From Pyrodictiaceae archaeon (GTDB lineage: Archaea > Thermoproteota > Thermoprotei_A > Sulfolobales > Pyrodictiaceae): DNA of 9,469 nucleotides. Below the pieces are notes generated by a model. The model was not told the DNA's origin. It did no database searches and worked only from the letters and a program-made list of their open reading frames with translations. Below are positions 6,777-9,469 of this stretch, one piece after another. Location of the stretch: assembly GCA_027046525.1 (NCBI GenBank), contig JALTYD010000042.1, forward strand, positions 12,476 through 21,944, in the 5' to 3' direction. The first letter of the stretch is position 1. The number at the start of each line of letters is the position of its first letter. The position numbers and the translations under genes were made by a program.

Positions 6777-6791
6777 GTGGAGAGAGCTTCC

Positions 6792-7850
6792 TCAACATAT
6801 CCTTGGTACAAGCTCGCCGCTAGGAGGCTCTAGTATTCTCGAACCACCAGTAATTGTCTTAAGAACTACTTTCCCCCGATGGTGCTCAATCTTAGGCTTG
6901 TATACTCTACCTATTATTGATGCTTCTCGGAACCCTAGACTATGGATAAACTCTAGTACTTCTTCAGCTACACTACTATCTACTGCTAGTACAGCTACAC
7001 CTTCACTAGCTAGACTAAGAGGATCTATTCCTAGCATCTCAGCATATTCTCTAACCTGTGGTTTTACTGGGATTTCCTCTTCTTCTAGTACAATGACAGT
7101 CTCTGTCTTCTGGGCCCAGTCGTTAACAAGCATTGCTAGTCCTCCACGAGTAGGATCGCCTGCACCATGTATATAGTCTCTATATTTCTCTAAAAGTGGG
7201 ATCATTAGACTAGTTAGTGGTTTAACATCACTCTTAATATCAGTATCTACTCCTACACCTTGTTGTGCTGCAAGTATAGCTGCTCCATGATCGCCGAGAG
7301 TAGAAGAGACGATAATAGTATCGCCTGGTCTAATACTCCTATCATCTATAGGTTTCTCGGCAAAACCTATACCAGCGGAAGAGATAACAATACCATCGAT
7401 CTGGCCTTTAGGCATAGTCTTAAAATCTCCGCCTATAATAGCTATGCCTTCTTTCTCAGCTACAGAGATATAACTATCAACTATCCTACTTAGATCTTCA
7501 GTAGGAAATCCTTCTTCTACAACTATTCCATCGAGTAGTGCTACTGGCTTAGCACCAGCCATTAAGAGGTCGTTAATAGTACCTGAAGCTGCGAGAAGAC
7601 CTATGTCTCCACCGGGGAAGAATATAGGTTTAACAGTATAACTATCTATAGTCACAGCCAGGTATAAGTTCCTACTAACTGGTATAAGAGCTGAATCATC
7701 TAGAGAATCTAGACCAGATCCACCACTAACACGCCATAGTTCTACAGGGACTCTCTTTACCACGAGTTCTCGTACAATCTCTCCAGTCTCTCTACCACCT
7801 GAGCCATGAGCGAGAGTAATATACCTCCAGAGCCTAGTATACCATGTCAA
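6792..7850 (-). CDS. hypE: HypE: hydrogenase maturation dehydratase carrying the cyanide precursor
   Basis: A 352-residue PurM-like enzyme that receives the carbamoyl group from HypF on its C-terminal cysteine and dehydrates it with ATP to a thiocyanate. The protein ends PRIC, with the essential Cys352 last. Other family signatures: LAHGSGGRE at 13-21; DDSALIPV at 51-58; TIDSYTVKPIFFPGGDIG at 68-84; GTINDLLMAGAKP at 90-102; GGDFKTMPKG at 140-149; DPTRGG at 232-237; ASEG at 281-284. The start is TTG: no ATG or GTG lies in frame before the first strand, and GGGTG at 7858-7862 lies 7 bases upstream. It follows hypC after a 20-base gap and is the last gene of the operon. Confidence 0.97.
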   Translation of the reverse strand: MTWYTRLWRYITLAHGSGGRETGEIVRELVVKRVPVELWRVSGGSGLDSLDDSALIPVSRNLYLAVTIDSYTVKPIFFPGGDIGLLAASGTINDLLMAGAKPVALLDGIVVEEGFPTEDLSRIVDSYISVAEKEGIAIIGGDFKTMPKGQIDGIVISSAGIGFAEKPIDDRSIRPGDTIIVSSTLGDHGAAILAAQQGVGVDTDIKSDVKPLTSLMIPLLEKYRDYIHGAGDPTRGGLAMLVNDWAQKTETVIVLEEEEIPVKPQVREYAEMLGIDPLSLASEGVAVLAVDSSVAEEVLEFIHSLGFREASIIGRVYKPKIEHHRGKVVLKTITGGSRILEPPSGELVPRIC

Positions 7851-7857
7851 GATACAA

Positions 7858-7862
7858 CACCC
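7858..7862 (-). promoter_or_regulatory. Ribosome-binding site supporting the TTG start of hypE
   Basis: The minus strand reads GGGTG, 7 bases before TTG 7850. A nearby ATG in another frame reaches a stop after five codons and is not a competitor. Confidence 0.6.
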
Positions 7863-7870
7863 ATAACTAG

Positions 7871-8131
7871 CTAGGAAGAAAATAGTTTCTCAAACTCCTC
7901 GGCTTTCTTCTCTAGCTCTTCTATAAATTCTTCTATATCTCTAGCTAGAGACTCTACTTCTTCAGGCTTAACTTTATCAATAATCATACCTGCATGTACA
8001 ATAACAGTATCTCCAGGTTCTACACCTTCAATACTACCAGCATATACTTCTCTAAGAACACCTTCTCCAAAATCTACTACAGCTATTTCTCCTCTAACTT
8101 CTACTACTCTAGCAGGTATACCTAGACACAT
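7871..8131 (-). CDS. hypC: HypC/HybG-family hydrogenase maturation chaperone
   Basis: An 86-residue chaperone that binds HypD while the Fe(CN)2CO group is built and then delivers it to the hydrogenase large subunit. It begins MCLGIPARV, with the functional Cys2 exposed after Met removal, and has the conserved HAG at 46-48 in a small OB-like fold. The C-terminal 30 residues are a charged helix rich in Glu and Lys, common in archaeal members. ATG 8131 is certain because Cys2 must follow Met1. The ribosome site is an excellent AGGAGGTG that overlaps the hypD stop. Confidence 0.97.
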   Translation of the reverse strand: MCLGIPARVVEVRGEIAVVDFGEGVLREVYAGSIEGVEPGDTVIVHAGMIIDKVKPEEVESLARDIEEFIEELEKKAEEFEKLFSS

Positions 8132-8139
8132 AGATAGAG

Positions 8140-8147
8140 CACCTCCT
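8140..8147 (-). promoter_or_regulatory. Strong ribosome-binding site of hypC, overlapping the hypD stop
   Basis: The minus strand reads AGGAGGTG with an 8-base spacer to the hypC ATG. Its first bases are part of the hypD TAG, which suggests translational coupling. It is the best ribosome site in the window, fitting a need for more HypC than HypD. Confidence 0.75.
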
Positions 8148-9351
8148 AAGACTCGCTACTCTCTATACTAGATAAGATCTCATCTGCTAAGCCAAAACCA
8201 CCATATCTAGCCCATACAGCACACGCACCTTCACTACTCACCATACAAGGACCGTAGGGAGTACTAGGTGTACAAGTCTTTAAGAACAAGGGGCAATCTG
8301 TAGGCTTAACTATCCCTAGTGTAACCTGAGCACATCTACAACCAGGTGGTAGATCATAACTCCACTTCTCTCTAGATAATCTCTCTAGTCCATACTCTTC
8401 ATGTGCATCATATACACGATACTCATCTCGGAGCTCTAAACCACTACTTGGTACAAAACCAATACCTCTCCAAGCAGCATCAACAACATCGTATGCTTGT
8501 CTTACAAGTTCTTGAGCTCTCTTATTACCCTCCCACGTAGCAACACGAGTATACTCGTTGACTAGCCTAGCTTCACCGCGGATAATCTGTCTAAGTATCT
8601 CAAAAATAGCAATAAGAACATCAACTGGCTCAAAACCAGCAACAACAACTGGTATCTTATACTCTCTAGCAACAAAAAGCCACGAAGAAGCACCAATCAC
8701 TGTAGATACATGGCCAGGAGCAATAACACCAGCAATAGGATTCTCTTCTCTATGCACCTCGAAAGCATATCTAAGAATAGGAGGTGTAAGTCTATGAACA
8801 CTAAGTATCTTGAGATTAGAAGGAATAGATCTACCTACAATAGGCCCAGCAGTAGCAGGAGCAGTTGTCTCAAAACCAACACCAAGAAATAAACTAGGCT
8901 TCTTATCTCTCTCAGCCATCTTAACTGCATCAAGAAAACTATATACTACAACAACATCACCACCAGCTGCTCTCGCCTCTTCTAGGCTACGAATATCAAC
9001 TCCTCTCCTACCAGAACCAGGAAGTCTATAAGCATCACCATAAGTATATACACGTACACCCTCAAGACTAAGCTTTATAGATAGATCAATATAGTATGCG
9101 GGTGTTATACAAACAGGACAACCAGGTCCAGCAATTATCTCCACCTCAGAGGGCATCAAACTACGAATACCATAATGAGTTACAGTATACTCATGTGTAC
9201 CACAGAAATCCATAATCTTTATAGGTTTTCTACCAAGTCTCTCTGCAGCACTAGGAGCTATCTTCTTTATCTTCTCTGAAATATCTCTAGATAATCTACT
9301 ACTACGGAAAAGCCTACTAGTAGATTTTACTAGCATAATAACATCTACCAC
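8146..9351 (-). CDS. hypD: HypD: iron-sulfur scaffold for Fe(CN)2CO assembly
   Basis: A 401-residue scaffold that, with HypC, holds the iron while cyanide from HypE and CO are added. Motifs in order: CGTHE at 50-54; GPGCPVC at 75-81 with Cys78 and Cys81; GFETT at 159-163; APGHVST at 211-217; AGFEPVD at 238-244; and a C-terminal cysteine cluster, CRC at 338-340, Cys353, Cys360, Cys369 and Cys377, that includes the [4Fe-4S] ligands. The length fits the family. The start is GTG 9351: no ribosome site precedes it, but a TATA box centred about 25 bases upstream predicts a leaderless transcript starting there. ATG 9336, five codons in, is an alternative. Codons are strongly T-ending. Confidence 0.97.
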   Translation of the reverse strand: MVDVIMLVKSTSRLFRSSRLSRDISEKIKKIAPSAAERLGRKPIKIMDFCGTHEYTVTHYGIRSLMPSEVEIIAGPGCPVCITPAYYIDLSIKLSLEGVRVYTYGDAYRLPGSGRRGVDIRSLEEARAAGGDVVVVYSFLDAVKMAERDKKPSLFLGVGFETTAPATAGPIVGRSIPSNLKILSVHRLTPPILRYAFEVHREENPIAGVIAPGHVSTVIGASSWLFVAREYKIPVVVAGFEPVDVLIAIFEILRQIIRGEARLVNEYTRVATWEGNKRAQELVRQAYDVVDAAWRGIGFVPSSGLELRDEYRVYDAHEEYGLERLSREKWSYDLPPGCRCAQVTLGIVKPTDCPLFLKTCTPSTPYGPCMVSSEGACAVWARYGGFGLADEILSSIESSES

Positions 9352-9361
9352 GAGCTTCTAA

Positions 9362-9382
9362 GTCTATATATCTTATATAGAC
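9362..9382. repeat. Perfect 9+3+9 inverted repeat over the hypD promoter
   Basis: GTCTATATA at 9362-9370 and TATATAGAC at 9374-9382 are exact reverse complements around a 3-base centre, TCT. The repeat covers the hypD TATA box and ends exactly one base before a plus-strand ATG. Its size and position fit an operator where a dimeric regulator would block TBP, but A+T-rich TATA sequence is partly self-complementary by nature. Confidence 0.6.
9372..9379 (-). promoter_or_regulatory. TATA box of the hypDCE operon
   Basis: The minus strand reads TATATAAG centred about 25 bases before the hypD GTG, the spacing expected for a leaderless archaeal messenger. A second TATATA lies at 9365-9370 and would start transcription nearer the alternative ATG. 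The box sits inside a perfect inverted repeat. Confidence 0.55.
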
Positions 9383-9469
9383 ATGATAAAAACAATACTA
9401 CGTACCCTAGAGAAAAAGTTATACACTTATCTTAATGCATACATAGATAAACTATACACACTAGTACTG
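9383..9469 (+). CDS. Possible N-terminus of a divergent gene leaving the right edge
   Basis: From ATG 9383 the frame stays open for 29 codons to the window end and reads MIKTILRTLEKKLYTY onward, a Lys- and Leu-rich amphipathic start. No family is recognisable. It would diverge from hypD with the inverted repeat between them. Against it: no ribosome site precedes the ATG and no TATA box lies at the leaderless distance upstream. An open stretch this short can occur by chance. Confidence 0.3.
   Translation, partial: MIKTILRTLEKKLYTYLNAYIDKLYTLVL

Larger units (their letters stand above)
6512..6791. other. Gene-free gap between hypE end and hypF start
   Basis: This 280-base stretch separates two minus-strand hyp genes and holds no complete gene. 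It contains the hypF TATA box, a short inverted repeat (ATATC / GATAT, 3-base loop) at 6559-6571, and on the hypE-proximal side a T-rich stretch on the minus strand. Two short plus-strand open stretches look protein-like, one ending near 6627 and one at 6712-6771, but neither has a start or a recognisable family. The codon bias of the flanking genes changes across this gap. Confidence 0.6.

Noticed and set aside
6512..6791. A C/D box or other small RNA gene in the gap
   Set aside because: No properly spaced RTGATGA and CTGA boxes on either strand and no strong G+C-rich fold, which a hyperthermophile RNA gene would be expected to show.
6792..7850. Reading the PurM-like gene as selenophosphate synthetase or thiamine-monophosphate kinase
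   Set aside because: The C-terminal PRIC ending, the DPTRGG motif and the adjacent hypC and hypD fix it as HypE.
1..9469. CRISPR array, tandem repeat array, insertion sequence or tRNA-linked attachment site
   Set aside because: The many CTAGTAG-type repeats are short, irregular and within genes; no regularly spaced repeats, transposase ORF, terminal inverted repeats or tRNA gene were seen.

Overview
The window looks like chromosomal DNA of a hyperthermophilic crenarchaeon, probably in or near the Desulfurococcales; that placement is an inference. The grounds are TATA-box-like promoters, GTG and TTG starts preceded by AGGTG-type ribosome sites, Arg codons almost all AGA/AGG, heavy use of CTA, ATA and GTA, and proteins rich in Glu, Lys, Arg, Val and Ile. 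Ten hand-counted 60-base lines average about 40% G+C. No rRNA, tRNA, CRISPR array, transposase or phage gene was seen.

Layout: (1) 104-1516, minus strand, a phytoene-desaturase/PYROXD2-like flavoprotein. (2) 1517-1744, a divergent promoter region. (3) 1745-4176, plus strand, an overlapping cbiM-cbiN-cbiQ-cbiO operon encoding an ECF-type transporter for nickel or cobalt. (4) 4187-6511, minus strand, hypF, converging on cbiO with only 10 bases between the stops. (5) 6512-6791, a gene-free gap with the hypF promoter. (6) 6792-9351, minus strand, a compact hypD-hypC-hypE operon. (7) At the two edges, an apparent gene tail (1-44) and a possible gene start (9383-9469), both weak.

How the genes fit together: HypF makes a thiocarboxamide on the C-terminal cysteine of HypE. 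HypE dehydrates it to a thiocyanate. The HypC-HypD complex accepts the cyanide onto iron and so assembles the Fe(CN)2CO group of [NiFe]-hydrogenase. The transporter beside them most likely brings in the nickel. The hydrogenase subunits and hypA/hypB are not in the window. The flavoprotein has no evident link except a shared upstream region with the transporter.

The parts most worth a second look are a sharp change of third-codon-base preference between hypF and hypDCE, a 9+3+9 inverted repeat over the hypD TATA box, a very high density of CTAG, and altered hallmark motifs in CbiN and CbiQ. I do not see a clearly new biological system here; it is a maturation and metal-uptake locus with unusual details.
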